From contig JAOTOM010004577.1 of the NCBI GenBank assembly GCA_034440615.1, positions 279,713-343,712 on the forward strand: DNA of 64,000 nt, given 5' to 3'. The position numbers and the translations under genes are program-made. Positions 54,398-64,000 of the stretch are shown here, piece by piece. Below the pieces are notes generated by a model that was not told the DNA's origin, did not search any database, and saw only the letters and a program-made list of their open reading frames with translations. Position 1 is the stretch's first letter; each line of letters starts with the position of its first letter. Origin of the DNA: Ashinkailepas kermadecensis. Taxonomy: Eukaryota > Arthropoda > Thecostraca > Neolepadidae.

Positions 54398-54650
54398 AGT
54401 CTCCCACAGCTCTCCCACTCTCCCACAGCTCTCCCAGTCTCCCACAGATCACTTTCACTCTCACTCTCCCACAGCTCAATCTCGCTCTCCCAGTCTCCCA
54501 CAGCTCACTCTCGCTCTTCCAGTCTCACACATCTCACTCTCACTCCGCTCTCCCAGTCTCCCACAGCTCACTCTCACTCTCCCACAGCTCACTCTCGCTC
54601 TCCCAGTATCACACAGCTCACTTTCACCCTCACTCTCACTCTCTCTCATC
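54398..54650. repeat. CTCTCCCAGTCTCCCACAG-type repeat
   Basis: Pyrimidine-rich units of CTCTCCCAGTCTCCCACAGC and CACTCTCACTCTC, giving a run of strong plus-strand acceptor-like motifs. Confidence 0.85.
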
Positions 54651-54654
54651 TCTC

Positions 54655-55160
54655 ATCAACACACCAACACATGAACACACCCACACATCAAGACATCCGG
54701 ACACCAACACACACAGACACCAACACATCCACACATCAACAAACCTATAATGGGCGCAACATGACCAATGCAGTCGACGCGCCCTAAAGCACAAATCAAC
54801 CACCATCAACAAATCTATACACCAGCAGACCCATACACCAACACAGCTACACACCTACACAAAAACCACCCACACACTAACACACACAGACGCCAACGTA
54901 CACACACACACCAACACACACAGACAGCAAAACACACAGTTAACAACACACCCACACATCAACACACACAAACACCAACACACACATACGTCATAACACC
55001 CAGTCACCACCCCACCCAAATACCAACACGTCCACACACCAACACACCAATACATCCTTCTCATCAACACACCCAGACACCAGCACAACCGGTCATCAGC
55101 ACATTCAGGCACCAACTCGGTCACCAGCACACCACGAAGACAGCGCACAGTCACAGGACA
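54655..55160. repeat. CA-rich ACACCAACACACCC-type repeat
   Basis: Degenerate ~12-14 bp units such as ACACCAACACACACAGAC. Thr/His/Asn-rich frames are artefacts. Confidence 0.85.
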
Positions 55161-55164
55161 CCGT

Positions 55165-55469
55165 GCACGGTCACAGACGCAACGCACAGACGCAACGCAC
55201 AGTCACAGCGCACAGTCACAGCGCACAGTCACAGTCACAGTCACAGTCACAGTCACAGTCACAGTCACAGACAGACGCAACTCACAGTCACAGCGCACAG
55301 TCACAGCAACAGAGCACAGTCACAGCGCACAGGCACAGCGAACAACGCACAGCGCACAGGCACAGCGCACAACGCATAGCGCACAGGCACAGCGTACAGC
55401 GCACAACGCGCAGCGCACAGCGCACAGCGCACAGTCACAGACACAGCGCACATCCACGGTCACAGTCAC
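55165..55469 (-). repeat. GTGACT/GTGCGCT array phased on a donor
   Basis: On the minus strand it begins at the donor of the exon at 55470-55699 (CTCTG|GTGACTGTGACC). It continues as (GTGACT)n and GTGCGCTGT-type units for ~300 bases. Confidence 0.82.
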
Positions 55470-55699
55470 CAGAGAGCGGGCGGTGCGCGACGTGCAGCCG
55501 CACTGTCCGGCAGTGGGGGCGGTACCCACTCGAAGATACGGTGCTGGACGCAGCACACCCGGTCGGGGAACGCCACGCCTGTGTGGAGCCACGGCTGGTC
55601 GCAGTAGCGGTAGAAGCCGCCCACAGGCAGCGTGCGCTCCAGTCTGCCCATCTGCCCGCTGGACCCGTTCGTCTCCGGCCGCTGCTGGTCTCCGTCACC
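55470..55699 (-). CDS. candidate exon c of the secreted Cys-rich gene
   Basis: Acceptor CGTCTCTGACAG, donor CTCTG|GTGACT, entry phase 0, exit phase 2. It contains RTLPVGGFYRYCDQPWLHTG and AFPDRVCCVQHRIFEW. Its acceptor and first ~19 bases are the unit of the 63 bp array upstream. Confidence 0.55.
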
Positions 55700-58600
55700 C
55701 TGTCAGAGACGTGTCACACTGAGGTCGGAGCACCACTCCGGCGGCTGCTGGTCTCCGTCACCCTGTCAGAGACGTGTCACACTGAGGTCGGAGCACCACT
55801 CCAGCGGCTGCTGGTCTCCGTCACCCTGTCAGAGACGTGTCACACTGAGGTCGGAGCACCACTCCAGCAGCTACTGGTCTCCGTCACCCTGTCAGAGACG
55901 TGTCACACTGAGGTCGGAGCACCACTCCAGCGGCTGCTGGTCTCCGTCACCCTGTCAGAGACGTGTCACACCGAGGTCGGAGCACCACTCCAGCGGCTGC
56001 TGGTCTCCGTCACCCTGTCAGAGACGTGTCACACTGAGGTCCGAGCATCACTCCGGCCGCCGCTGGTCTCAGTCACCCTGTCAGAGACGTGTCACACTGA
56101 GGTCGGAGCACCACTCCAGCGGCCACTGGTGACTGGTCTACGTCACCCTGTCAGAGACGTGTCACACTGAGGTCGGAGCACCACTCCAGCGGCCACTGGT
56201 CTCCGTCACCCTGTCAGAGACGTGTCACACTGAGGTCGGAGCACCACTCCAGCGGCTGTTGGTCTCCGTCACCCTGTCAGAAACGTGTCACACTGAGGTC
56301 CGAGCATCACTCCGGCCGCCGCTGGTCTCCGTCACCCTGTCAGAGACGTGTCACACTGAGGTCGGAGCACCACTCCAGCGGCTGCTGGTCTCCGTCACGC
56401 AGCCGCCCCTGTCGGAGAAGTCAGCTATGGTAAATAGCCAACGCCGACGTAACTTTCGTCATAATACATTTTAGATTGTCAAATCAGCCAGAGACAACAG
56501 CTGCAAGTGGAACCACACAATGGAGACATGCTGACTCACCAGGAGAGACACCACTACTCACCAGAAGAGACGCGACTACTCACCAGGAGAGACGAGACCA
56601 CGCACCAGGGGACGCAACCACTCACCAGGGAAGACCCGACCACTCACCAGGGGAGACCCGACCACTCACCAGGGGAGACCCGACTACTCACCAGGAGAGG
56701 CACCTCCACTCACCAGGGGAGACACCTCCACTCACCAGGAGAGACACCACCACTCACAAGGAGAGATGTGACTACTCATCCGGGGGAGACATGATCACTC
56801 ACCAGGAGAGACACCATCACTCACCAGGAGAGACATCACCACTCATCAGGAGAGACGCGACTACTCACCAGGGAAGCGCGACTGCCCACCAGGGGAGACA
56901 TGATCACTGACCAGGAGAGACGCGGCTACTCACCAGGGGAGACACCATCACTCAACAGGGGAGACGAGACCACTTACCAGGGGAGACACCACCACTCACC
57001 AGGAGAGACACCGCCGCTCACCAGGGGAGCACACCACCACTCACCAGGAGAGACGCGACTACTCACCAGGGGAGACGCGACAACCCACCAGGGGAGACAT
57101 GTTCACTCACCAGGAGTGACGCGGCTACTCACCAGGGGAGACCCGACTACTCACCAGGGAAGACATCATTCACCAGGGGGACGCAACCACTCACCAGGAG
57201 GGACCCGACCACTGACCAGGGGAGGCCCGACTACTCACCAGGGGAGAAATAGTTCACCAGGGAGTCCCGACCACTCACCAGGGGAGACTCATTCACCAGG
57301 AAGGACGCGACCACTCACCAGGGGAGACCCTACCACTCACGTGTTGCTGCTGTGGCTTCAGGTCGTTACAGATGTGTCGTTGGGTGTCCAGAGACAGTCG
57401 AATGGGAAGCACACGAAAATCCATTTGTCCAGTCAGCTCCACCGTCTGTAAAACTCGCTCATTTCGTTGATCAGCCAGGTGGCATGTCCGCTTCTTGTGC
57501 GGAGGTTGGGTTAGGTAATGCAGTAGGTGTTACGCGAGGTGGCCACATATCGCACGTCAAAATGTAGACGGTTTGAATATGGTATCTCACATACGAGTGC
57601 CCGGTGGGATGGGCTGCTATTCCTTCCCGGTGCTGGACTGCATTGCTGGACTGCATTGCAAGAAGCATAACCTTAAACATTTCAGAGACACATTTTTTTT
57701 TTTTTATAGGGAACAGGTTGCTCCGTGATCTCATTGTCAATACCAAAGGAGCGATATTCAAAACTTGTGAAAGTCAGCAGGGAACTGGGTTTGCCTGTTT
57801 TATGGTCTGCTACACTCATAGGGGTAGGTTTGTGGGAAACAAATATTGGGAGGTCACAATACATAAAGACAATGAATGGGGCGAAACATATTGGGGAGCA
57901 TGCCACGTCGAGTCCCATGTTAAAAGTTGAAGTTATCGGAGGCAAAGGCAACATTTGGTGGGGGGTCAAGTACCTCCCAAAAGTATACAAAGCTATACCC
58001 CTGGCTACAACCATGCAGAAAAACTTACCATCCTCAGTTTGCATTCAAGGAAGGCTGGGAAAAGCCGAAATTAACTCTGGTGGTCATAATAACAGCCAGC
58101 GGCGCGATAAATATTTTTTAAGGTGAAGGGTGGGGGATGCGACCAAAAAAATGTAATGAAAAGAACGCCTTCAGCGGACAAAGCTCGTCGAAAATGTTTG
58201 GATTTTCGTGGTAAAGATCTCAGGAGTTATTGTTCGATCTAGTGTATCTTTGTTCGGTTGCTAAGGGGAGGGGGCCGGGCCCCCTGCCCCTTTGCTGCGC
58301 CTCTGATAGCAGCATATATATATAGGCTGTTTTGACATGACAGTTCACCCGGTTATTTGCTGGATAAAACTGTATGAGTAGCTTGACGATTTAAGCAACG
58401 AATGCTCTTGTAGACATTAAGGACAGACTATGTAAAACATGATGAACCAAACGTGGCAATGCGACAATTTCTGATTAAGCGCACGCACGCACACGCACAC
58501 GCACGCACGCACGCACGCAAACACAAGCATGCACACGCACGCACACACACACACACGCACACGCACCCACACGCACGCACACGCACACGCACGCACGTAC

Positions 58601-58954
58601 GCACATACACACGCACACGCACACGCACCCACACGCACGCACACACATACACACACACGCACCACAAACGTGGTCGGCGGTGTCCACTGGCACGATACTG
58701 ACCATCTTGGCGCAAGCGTTGAGGCAGGCCAGCTCGTGCGCCTTGGACTGGCAGCTGGTGGTTCGCGGCGCGCCCAACATCACCGGCTCGCCGACCGTGC
58801 GGGGCTGACTCGGCCCAGCCTCCACCAGCACCAGCAGGCCGCACTGACACGACCCGGCGGCCAGTGCCAGCGCCAGCTCCAGCTCCAGCACCAGCACCAG
58901 CGCCAGCACCCGCATCAGCGCGGCGCCAGCCTCCGCCGCCCGACCCGCACCCAT
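55470..58954 (-). CDS. unidentified secreted Cys-rich protein, candidate exons
   Basis: Three minus-strand blocks look like exons of one gene. Exon a (58954 or 58915 to ~58663) starts with a signal peptide (MRVLALVLVLELELALALAA) and continues with TSCQSKAHELACLNACAKMV and VDTADHVC. Exon b (57493-57341) encodes RTCHLADQRNERV, MDFRVLPIRLSLDTQRHICN. Exon c (55699-55470) encodes LPVGGFYRYCDQPWLHTG and RVCCVQHRIFEW. b to c is in phase (0 to 0) with good splice sites. The a to b junction is not settled: the best donor of a is phase 1, so a small exon may be missing. I do not recognise the family. Extracellular location is inferred from the signal peptide and cysteines. The 3' exons were not found. 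Confidence 0.5.
55677..56400 (-). repeat. 63 bp minisatellite phased on a splice acceptor
   Basis: Eleven units. On the minus strand each reads GGTGACGGAGACCAGCAGCC, a 23-base middle, then GTGTGACACGTCTCTGACAG, so each unit ends in a functional-looking acceptor followed by the first ~19 bases of exon c. Since 63 is a multiple of three, a 335-residue plus-strand frame stays open; it is an artefact. Confidence 0.95.
56530..57340 (-). repeat. 22 bp minisatellite phased on a splice donor
   Basis: Roughly thirty-five units. On the minus strand the unit is GTGAGTGGTCGGGTCTCCCC then TG, starting at the first intron base after exon b (CAGCAACAC|GTGAGTGG). Nearly every unit therefore offers CTG|GTGAGT. 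Confidence 0.95.
57341..57493 (-). CDS. candidate exon b of the secreted Cys-rich gene
   Basis: Acceptor CTCCGCACAAG, donor CAACAC|GTGAGT, 153 bases, phase 0 at both ends. It contains TCHLADQRNERVLQTVELTG and RLSLDTQRHICNDLKPQQQH. The consensus donor with its phased array is the best evidence that it is an exon. Confidence 0.5.
57500..58100. other. intronic sequence, nothing recognised
   Basis: Poly-T run at 57692-57707; no exon recognised on either strand. Confidence 0.4.
58105..58300. repeat. dispersed repeat with hAT-like end
   Basis: Shares GTTCGATCTAGTGTATCTTTG-type sequence with 59240-59400. It ends in GGGGGCCGGGCCCCCTGCCC and, on the minus strand, CAGAGGCGCAGCAAAGGGGC, like the CAGTGGCGTAGCCA ends of many non-autonomous hAT elements. 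The left end is unclear. Confidence 0.45.
58480..58662 (-). repeat. (GTGC)/(GT)n microsatellite at the exon a donor
   Basis: On the minus strand it starts at the donor TGTG|GTGCGTGTGTG and runs ~180 bases as GTGTGTGC and GTGCGTGC units. Confidence 0.85.
58663..58954 (-). CDS. candidate exon a: signal peptide and Cys-rich start
   Basis: Two possible Met codons (58954 and 58915); the second gives MRVLALVLVLELELALALAA followed by GSCQCG, a signal peptide despite two Glu. The mature part has five to six Cys (SCQSKAHELACLNACAKM). The array-like leucine/alanine coding (CCAGCACCAGCGCCAG on plus) suggests repeat slippage inside the signal peptide. Confidence 0.6.
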
Positions 58955-59069
58955 CACCGCGACACCACCGCGCACACTGGCCGCGGCCCTTGGCTGCGGC
59001 TCATGTGGCCGGCGGATCACCTCAGGTCCCCGGCTGTGATTGGCTGCCGGCGCCCGAACACTGGACAAG

Positions 59070-59235
59070 GGGGGGGAGCAGCCGGTTGTTGTGCAGCGGG
59101 ACGGTGTGCCCAGGTGTGCCTAGTGTGTGTGTTAGGGGGGAGGGGAGGCGCCGTGGGTGTATCCGGACGCCACCAGTCTGGTGCAGTCTGGCGTCTGACA
59201 GCGATGTTGGACAGTGTGCGGCAGGCTGGATTGGC
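59070..59235. other. no gene seen
   Basis: Would be the upstream/promoter side of the minus-strand secreted gene. No TATA-like element identified with confidence. Confidence 0.3.
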
Positions 59236-59239
59236 GGGG

Positions 59240-59400
59240 CAATGGCGCGCCGGGAATTTTCCTAAGGGGGAAGGGCGACCCCCAAGAATGTGACCAAACA
59301 GAAAAGCTTCCGGCGGAAGAAGGGCGCTGACAGATTTTTTCGTCATGAACTCTCAAAATTTCTCGTTTGATCTAGTGTATGTTTGGGTGCTAAGTGGAGT
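59240..59400. repeat. dispersed repeat related to 58105-58300
   Basis: Shares a CTTCCGGCGGAAGAAGGGCG-like stretch and GTTTGATCTAGTGTATGTTTG in the same order as the copy at 58.1 kb. Confidence 0.5.
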
Positions 59401-59404
59401 GGAG

Positions 59405-60448
59405 ACCCGGCCGAGTATATTTATATGGGACCATCTTCGATGCGGTCTATTATCTACACAAATCACGGACACATCATAGTTTTCGTGCTTTTCCTGCACC
59501 CACCGAGAGCAGGTCCTGGTAGGAACAAAGTCCACTTTGCTTCGTCTTACGCTGACTGGGAGTAACAGCTTCCCTGTTGCGCGGCGAAACGATTTCTCAG
59601 ATAGCGGCGAAATAGTATCAATACCGTTCACCATAATCTAAAGAACATCAAATAAATGTGGCATCTAGTGGCGTAACGTTCTCCCATTATATATCTTTTA
59701 CGTATATGGCTTCCACGCTTTGCCATATCTTCCTTGAATTATTGTTTAACACTAAAGCGGACATATACTGCGTCCAGTAGGACACAGACTACTACCTGAA
59801 ATAATTCATTTCCGGCACCAGATACCACTTTTTGAAACGAAAAGTTCACGGGCAACTGCTCTTCAATATGACAACTCATTTATAATGGCTGAAGTTGAAT
59901 GCTCGTATTTTGCATTCTGTATTGTTATATGCGATAGTTATCCAATTTTCTCATAGTGGGCTACTACATGAACTGTTCCATCTTCTGAAGACAAGTACAG
60001 AATATCGAGCATATACAAAAGCGTAGTTAGGATTATGCAAAGTCAGTGCACTAATTGAAAAACGCATATTGGTATAATGCTACTTTAGATACTACAAGTT
60101 TTTTTTCTCGTATTCTGAGACTTGTGCGTGGCCTGTTGAGTGCCAAATTAATTGATCCTTCGAATTTGATCCATCGTTTTCAGCTCTTGTCTTCCGGTTA
60201 GAATTTGTGCAGCGCAACAGAAGAACCAGTTTTGGTCCACAAGTAATTCGTCAGCGAGTAGTTAATACGGGAATGTGGTGTAATTTTCCACTTCATCTTT
60301 AGCTGTTGTACAGGCCTGACTTGCACTATGTTCCTTTAGCACTCATATTTTCTTCTCTTTCGCTAATACTAATATTATCTTAAACAGTTGGATGACAATC
60401 ACGGCTAGACTTCGTACTTACCCATGGTAAATGCATTTTTTATAGGTG
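59405..60448. other. AT-rich sequence, no gene seen
   Basis: No exon, array or recognised element. Confidence 0.45.
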
Positions 60449-60452
60449 AATG

Positions 60453-60571
60453 CAGTGGTGTAGCCAGGATTTGATCCCGTGGGGGAACATCTGAACATGT
60501 CATCACCCACTTAAGGCACTTTTCCGAAAGTCCTTGGATTTCGAGGTCACTTTATTTTCCAAAGGGCCGAG

Positions 60572-60649
<78 letters not shown>

Positions 60650-62119
60650 GAGAGTTATCCATGGACAAGTATGAATAAGGATGGATGATGAAAACAAACA
60701 AATTATGTGGAGATGACTACATTAAAGTCATCTCCACATAATTTGTTTGTTTTCATCATCCATCCTCATTCATATATATATGTATATATATATATTGATT
60801 GACGGGGCGGACACCATGCTGGGAAGGAGAGAAGAGGTGGTTATTGGATAGGTAGCGCTGCTGGTGGACGGCACGCTCTTCAGTTTTACAAAATTTGCAC
60901 GGACATTAACACGTCTCCAATTAAGGCATGCATATTATTAGATTGTGTGAAAATTCTACTCATCTCCATGGACACAATTGGTACTTTCTGTTATCTGCTA
61001 CGTTCAGACATAGTATAATACGGAAGATATTCATGAGGATGATGTCCATGTTGTTGCTCCTTAACACCTTCAGACTACGTCTGGAGCAGCCGGAATTGCA
61101 GCTTTCGCTGGGCTGCCTTTTCACCATCGCTGGAGCGACCGTGCTGCTGGAGCAGCTGTGGTCAGGCCACCGTGACAGCTGTGTCCTTCTGGGCGGTCGT
61201 CACCGCTGGGACGGCTGTGGCCATTCGGACAGCCGCCCCCGCTGAGGTGGCGGTGGCTGATCTTCGCGGTCCTCTGCAGCATTTATGGCTATCAAGGATA
61301 TCTCATCTCTGACGCTGGCCCTTAGTATTCCTCGCACCCTTAGTATTCCTCCTCCTTCCTCGGCCCTAAAGCTCAGGAACATACCAGTCCAGTCCTCTTT
61401 AGTTTTCAGGGAACGTATTCATTCGTTAGGAGTCCTCTCCATCTTGCATGGGCCATTGCCAGTCCTCGACAAATCTGTCTAGCTTCCAAGTGGAGCCTGC
61501 AGCTCCGAGACAGGCTTCACAACTTCTAGCAAGCATCGCCAGCATTTGGAACTCTCCTTAGCTCTCAGGTGGCTCTGTTTATCACTCAGTGTTCCTCTTA
61601 AGCCTCAGGAGCATCACAGCCCGGTTCGCTCAATCTCTCAGGGGCCATCCTCAGTCCTCGACAGCCTTTTGGGCTATCAAGAGCAGTCCAGCTCTGAAAC
61701 TTGCTCTCAGCATTCCTCACAACCATCAGTTGCCATTAGGGATCCTTTTTGGATCTCAGGGGCCTGTTCTTTTCATAGGGACCCCTTCCAAACCTCTTTG
61801 GTATCCTGGTATAGTCCGTTCTGGCGATCAGTGGTGATTGCCGATCGTCAGTGGCCATGTCCAGCTCATTGGACACCATTCCCAGCTGTTTGGGAGTCCC
61901 TCCCAGCCCTTGACAGTCCTTCTAGCTTCAAGGGCTTTCTAGCTTCTAACGCGGGCCCTCAGTTTTCATCACAACCATCATTAGCCTAAGGGACAATACA
62001 ATACAACAACACAACATTTTCATATTACTTAGTAGGTTTTTATTTTATTGATTTATTTTGTGATTAGGTTTTATGTTTTGTGTTGTTTACCTGATGTAGC
62101 TACAATAGCCAGCACATTT

Positions 62120-62180
<61 letters not shown>

Positions 62181-62190
62181 TATGGAACAT
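60453..62190 (+). repeat. (TA)n-bounded repeat family, copy II
   Basis: Starts CAGTGGTGTAGCCAGGATTT, then CCGAAAGTCCTTGGATTTCG, (TA)n at 60572-60645, a 46 bp inverted repeat, the shared block (CCATCGCTGGAGCGACCGTG; TGGTCAGGCCACCGTGACAG; CAGCATTTATGGCT), degenerate CTCAGGAGC-type units, and (TA)n again at 62125-62185. Same order as copy I at 42929-45260. Confidence 0.72.
60672..60772. repeat. 46 bp near-perfect inverted repeat
   Basis: Arms 60672-60717 and 60727-60772 pair over 46 bases with one mismatch, around the nine-base spacer TACATTAAA. The arm includes GGATGGATGATGAAAACAAA. (TA)-rich tracts lie on both sides. Confidence 0.93.
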
Positions 62191-62194
62191 GGAA

Positions 62195-63115
62195 CCACAA
62201 TTGGACCTCTGTCACCCTTCAAAAGCATCCCATCCTATCCCCTACTCTTCTTCTTTTCCCACAGCAGCCCGATTGCAGGTCCCCACACGAAAAACGGGCG
62301 CGAACACAGGGGACCCGGGGGTCATGACCAGCACTTCCCGGAAGCTCCACAAACTCGGCTAAATCAATCAGGTTGTCGCGTGAGCCTCCACAATTGCGGC
62401 CATCTGAACTGAGAACTCTCCGCTTTAAAAACCCTGCCCACTGAGCAATTCCGCCGACATTTTCCACCTTCCCGCCGACAGGCAGCGTGCAGAAGGTCTT
62501 CAGGTCAGGTCAACTGGAACCTTCAGGTCGGACTGGAGTTTGTCGAGCCCAAACTTCCGGGACGGACGAGAATCTGTCAAGTCCAAGGGTCCAGGTGGGC
62601 GTTCTTCATTTGCCCATCACGCCGCTGGGACCGAGGCGTCGAGTGAAGTTCACCACAAACCAACACACACCGCATCATGCTTCTGATCTATATTTCTCCG
62701 AAAATGGACAATACAACTGCGCCTGTCGCACAGCGCACACTGGTATAGGATAACATTAACGACACACAACGATTCGTTTCATTATTTTCTCCATATGTAG
62801 AAAACACTCGATGGAAGTAATGCCGAAGGTGGTGTTCGGCTGCAGCACAACACCACCGCCGCGGCGTATTGCCCAATGAGACACACACGCACACACACAC
62901 ACACACACGCGCGCATACCAGGCTAGAGCTTCCCATATTTCTGGTGGGGCCTGGACCCCACCATCATTGCTTGGCCCCACCAACGTCCCGCTCTCTTAGC
63001 ATGGAGCCCTACGGGGTGGGCCCCATCAACAAAATTGTCGGCGCACTCATTGCCTCCATGCATTGGGTCGCACCAATCACTTCCGAACTTCTCCACCCGG
63101 CACGTATGTACAGAA
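62195..63115. other. no gene seen
   Basis: Includes a short (CA)n at 62880-62910. No exon identified with confidence. Confidence 0.4.
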
Positions 63116-63120
63116 CACAG

Positions 63121-63196
63121 TGACGGGTTGGCGTCGGTGCGAGACGGCCTGTTCAACAGCGTCTGGGGCACGGCCAGCCGCGATCGTGCGCTGGGG
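63121..63196 (+). CDS. possible short exon, unidentified
   Basis: Acceptor-like GTACAGAACACAG and donor-like GGG|GTAGGG bracket a frame reading DGLASVRDGLFNSVWGTASR then DRALG (entry phase 2, exit phase 0). The peptide looks protein-like but I cannot assign a family. Confidence 0.28.
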
Positions 63197-63699
63197 GTAG
63201 GGTCGGGTGTCGCGGCTCGTCACGCAGCCAGTAGCCTAAGCGTCCGAGCCTGCCGACCCTCCGCCTGAGAAGCTACGCCGCAAAATTAGTGATACGACCA
63301 AGTAGACGAAGGCGTAATGGTGGTCGGCCAAGCTCCTTCGGCAAATAATAGCACGTGGGGTGCATGCGGACGCCCCAAATTAGTCTTTGGCATTGAATGT
63401 GTAGGAACTGTGTTCGATAGTCGGCGCCGCCCCACAGCCAGTCTGGCGGTACACAGAACGAGGCGTTCGGGTCACCAGCGCTTCGGCCAGCTTCGATGGG
63501 ACACGACGCAAGAGAGATCCGCACGGTTCTCTGGCTTTTGGGAAAATAAAGTACACCGTCCTGAGATTAACATACACTGGGAAGCCGCTCACCTGTGACA
63601 AATCGAGATCAGCGCGAATTATGCGGGACGCGATATGAAGCTTACGTTAGGGAGGGATGGGCAGGCGTAAGTCATTCAGCCCGAAAACCCGCCCCAGCT

Positions 63700-63910
63700 G
63701 CCAGCACGGGCCGACCCCAGCGCCACCACCAGCCGGCCCCAGCTGCCACCACCAGCCGGCCCCAGCTGCCACCACCAGCCGGTCCCAGCCAGGGGCTCGG
63801 CTCCCTGATCGTCGCACCGGAGAAGCACACCGGACTGTGCCCGTGCCAATCGTGCCAATCGTGCCCGTGCCAATCGTGCCCGTGCCAATCGTGCCCAATG
63901 CTCCGATCGT
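63700..63910 (+). repeat. 24 bp and 15 bp minisatellites
   Basis: Four units of CCAGCTGCCACCACCAGCCG then GCCC at 63700-63790, then units of GTGCCCGTGCCAATC at 63838-63900. Confidence 0.85.
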
Positions 63911-64000
63911 GCGAGCCTGCCTGGCGATCAGGGGCACGCTGCAATGCTCGCACGCCGTCGGCTGCCACCTGCGTGTGAGTTCGAACTCAGAGCGCACCCT

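Noticed and set aside
55163..56170. 335-residue plus-strand open frame with 21-residue repeats.
   Set aside because: Period of 63 bp keeps the frame open; the array is explained by a minus-strand splice acceptor.
56476..57451. Plus-strand frames with HSPGETxPLTRGD-type repeats.
   Set aside because: Antisense of the 22 bp donor-phased array; frames shift with every unit.
57352..57567. Plus-strand frame with RYRCVVGCPETVEWEA that looks like an Ig-domain fragment.
   Set aside because: Isolated; the minus strand has a consensus donor with a phased array at the same place and a compatible frame.

Overview
This is a piece of a metazoan nuclear genome. Genes are split into short GC-rich exons with GT-AG introns, and the space between is filled with minisatellites, microsatellites, SINEs, LINEs and other dispersed repeats. 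I infer an arthropod or other protostome host, because NRF-6-type acyltransferases are expanded in such animals and the PTTG1IP and TMEM26 homologues have diverged from vertebrates; the sequence does not fix the species. I see no operons, rRNA or CRISPR.

Layout. 0-8 kb: on the minus strand, four exons of a PTTG1IP-like (PBF) membrane protein, embedded in tandem arrays. 8-15 kb: SINEs and two convergent, decayed CR1/L2-like LINE copies. 16.6-33.9 kb: a recent tandem triplication of a two-exon NRF-6-like gene (NRF domain plus acyltransferase-3), all three ORFs intact; the intron of the first copy holds an extra ~3.4 kb with a SINE and a TTAA-flanked element. 34.5-36.5 kb: remnant of an RNase H-bearing I/Jockey-type LINE (minus). 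38.9-53.3 kb: on the plus strand, a seven-exon TMEM26 homologue with a long Ser/Arg-rich tail. 55.4-59.0 kb: on the minus strand, candidate exons of an unidentified secreted Cys-rich protein. 60.4-62.2 kb: second copy of a (TA)n-bounded repeat whose first copy sits in TMEM26 intron 2. The remainder is repeats or unassigned sequence.

The most striking pattern is that many tandem arrays are anchored on splice junctions. In TMEM26 intron 1 and in an intron of the 55-59 kb gene, the array starts at intron base +1 and each unit begins with a GTGAGT-like donor. In the latter intron a second array repeats the acceptor and the first bases of the next exon. Related arrays or duplications flank PTTG1IP exons, TMEM26 exon 2 and the first NRF exon. 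The genes are not obviously in one pathway; what they share is this mode of intron growth. A second notable item is a pair of TTAA-flanked elements with TIRs, G-rich palindromic subtermini and many AGGTCA half-sites.
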